DNA of 13,764 nucleotides, taken from contig JAPOQV010000073.1 of the NCBI GenBank assembly GCA_026710565.1, forward strand, positions 1 through 13,764, read 5' to 3'. The translations under genes were made by a program, and so were the position numbers. Positions within the stretch are counted from its first letter, which is position 1. Every line of letters starts with the position of its first letter. A model generated the notes under the pieces. It saw nothing but the letters and a program-made list of their open reading frames with translations, was not told where the DNA came from and searched no databases. This document shows, piece after piece, positions 12,444 through 13,764 of the stretch. This DNA is from Spirochaetaceae bacterium (GTDB lineage: Bacteria > Spirochaetota > Spirochaetia > SZUA-6 > Bin103).

Positions 12444-13764
12444 ATGGCCCGCACCACCCTGCGTATCAGCGAACCGATGCCGGCGCCGCACTGGGCGCTG
12501 CTGGAACGACAACTGCTCGACGCGATCACCGACGCGTACCTGGAGTTCTACGACCGCTACTTCGACCCGCGCGGATACCTGCTGTGCGTGCCGCGCTGGG
12601 GCGCCCTGGACGGCGCCGACGACGCGGCCGAGAACGTCGACGGCCTGACCGACCTGTACGCGCTGGGCGCGCCGCAGGTCCTGCTGGACCGCTACCGCGC
12701 CGGCATGAACGGGCACATCCGCCAGTACACGGAGGCGCGCTCGCCTTCCACCGAGCTGGCGCGCGACGGCATGTACTTCCGCGAGTTCCCGACCAGCATG
12801 GACTGGCTGCACAACGGCGAGGGCTACCATCCGCTGTTCCAGGAGGGGCTGTGCGACCCCGGCGACGCCACGTGGCAGGCGCGCATGCGCCGTTTCGCCG
12901 GCTTCTACCTTGGCGACGATCCGCTGGCCCTCAACTACGACCCCGAGCACCGGGTCATCCGCAGCCTCATGAACGGCAGCCGGGGGCCGGTGACGCGGCG
13001 TGCGGAGCTGGCCGACTGGGCGGGCGAGCCGTTCGAGCCCGGACGCTTCAGGCCCAACCGCTGGCACCGGACCTACGAGGACTACCTGGAGCACTTCTCC
13101 ACCTACCGCAACGTGGCCGGCGACAACCCCTGCAACCTGTCGGCGACCGCGATGGCCTTCCAGACCTACCTGTTCTCGGGCGAGGAGCGCTACCGCGACT
13201 GGATCCTGGGCTACGTGGACGCCTGGGTGGAGCGCATGGCCTCCAACGACGGCATCATCCCCTCCAACGTGGGGCTGGACGGCGTCATCGGCTCCGCCGC
13301 GGGCGGGCGCTGGTGGGGCGGCACCTACGGTTGGAGCCACACGCTCACGGGCGGCCCGGTGGTGCGCCACACGCCGCGCCACCTGGGCCGCAGCATCCAC
13401 GGCTTCGCCATGGCGATGATGCTCACCGGCGACCGCGGCTACCTGGAGCCGTGGCGGACCATGATCGAACGGATCAACGGCCTCGCCCGCACCGAGGACG
13501 GACAGACCGTCTACCCGCAGATGCACGGCGACGACGGCTGGTACGCCTGGTCGCCGGAGCCCTTCCAGCACGCGGCGAGCGAGCTGCGCTACTGGAGCCG
13601 CCCGGTCGGCGACCTGGGCAGCACGCCGTGGCTGAGCTACCTGGCCGGCGACGACCCCGGCTATCCGGTCCGGGTGCTGCAGGACGAGCTGGCGCGCGTG
13701 CGCCGCCAGCTCCGGGAGATGGACGAGGATCCCACCACGCCCGACACGCGCATGTCCGAGAACC
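12444..13764 (+). CDS. Large uncharacterised protein, probable alpha/alpha-barrel, cut by the window edge
   Basis: At least 440 residues with no stop before the edge. Codon use is typical of the neighbours. Striking blocks are EFPTSMDWLHNGEGYHPLFQ (114-133), NYDPEHRVIRSLMNGSRGP (164-182), DNPCNLSATAMAFQTYLFSG (227-246), SNDGIIPSNVGLDGVIG (267-283) and RWWGGTYGWSHTLTGG just after. The alternation of helical segments with Trp-, Tyr- and Gly-rich loops resembles six-hairpin (alpha/alpha) glycoside hydrolases and lyases, which is inference from pattern only. I recognise the blocks from unannotated proteins of environmental bacteria but know no function. There is no signal peptide, so it should be cytoplasmic. 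ATG 12444 follows the ModBC stop by 34 bases with AAGG upstream; ATG 12439 is in another frame. It may be cotranscribed with the mod operon without being related to it. Confidence 0.85.
   Translation, partial: MARTTLRISEPMPAPHWALLERQLLDAITDAYLEFYDRYFDPRGYLLCVPRWGALDGADDAAENVDGLTDLYALGAPQVLLDRYRAGMNGHIRQYTEARSPSTELARDGMYFREFPTSMDWLHNGEGYHPLFQEGLCDPGDATWQARMRRFAGFYLGDDPLALNYDPEHRVIRSLMNGSRGPVTRRAELADWAGEPFEPGRFRPNRWHRTYEDYLEHFSTYRNVAGDNPCNLSATAMAFQTYLFSGEERYRDWILGYVDAWVERMASNDGIIPSNVGLDGVIGSAAGGRWWGGTYGWSHTLTGGPVVRHTPRHLGRSIHGFAMAMMLTGDRGYLEPWRTMIERINGLARTEDGQTVYPQMHGDDGWYAWSPEPFQHAASELRYWSRPVGDLGSTPWLSYLAGDDPGYPVRVLQDELARVRRQLREMDEDPTTPDTRMSEN

Noticed and set aside
10556..13571. Two long reverse-strand frames opposite modBC and the last gene
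   Set aside because: Gln/His/Arg-rich composition with no domain, opposite strongly recognisable proteins.

Overview
This window is GC-rich throughout, with strong G/C preference at third codon positions and tightly packed genes. The two secreted binding proteins (a family 5 solute-binding protein and ModA) carry AxA-type signal peptides with no lipobox cysteine. That suggests a diderm with a periplasm, because Gram-positive binding proteins are usually lipoproteins. The gene set (sugar-phosphate isomerase-like TIM barrels, an orphan peptide/nickel-type binding protein, many small GNAT, DinB and conserved hypothetical proteins) fits an uncultivated heterotroph. The phylum cannot be decided from this sequence. 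There are no RNA genes, insertion sequences, phage genes or CRISPR arrays.

Layout. Positions 1-200 hold an uncertain partial reading frame and a good promoter for the first gene. A TIM-barrel isomerase (201-974, +) ends in an 11-base convergent overlap with a GNAT acetyltransferase (964-1416, -). That GNAT is the last gene of a leftward three-gene operon: DJ-1/PfpI protein (2260-2850), TIM-barrel isomerase (1421-2263), GNAT. Divergent from it is an NAD(P)-dependent epimerase/dehydratase (2980-4002, +), whose stop overlaps a conserved hypothetical gene with no ordinary start codon (3999-4814, +). The 129-base divergent region contains a perfect 12-base palindrome and a promoter. Together these genes look like a small sugar or sugar-acid metabolism locus, but the substrate is not visible.

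An FmdB-type zinc-ribbon gene (4856-5170, -) is divergent from a membrane-anchored coiled-coil protein (5395-5895, +) built from 7- and 11-residue repeats. Next comes a leftward run of five genes: P-loop uridine-kinase-like protein (9196-9858), DinB-like protein (8455-8970, possibly with an N-terminal extension to 9168), YpeA-like GNAT (8007-8423), a small conserved hypothetical protein (7578-7961) and the solute-binding protein (5941-7581), which starts in a GTGA overlap.

Divergent from the kinase is a molybdate uptake operon: modA (9960-10751) and a single-chain ModB-ModC fusion (10751-12409), joined by a one-base stop/start overlap. The fusion lacks the C-terminal molybdate-binding TOBE domain. 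The window ends inside a large gene (12444 to the edge) for an uncharacterised protein, probably helical-barrel and possibly carbohydrate-active. No single feature is proven to be a new system. The best leads are the ModBC fusion, the divergent sugar locus with its palindrome, the mixed 7/11 coiled coil and the unknown C-terminal family.
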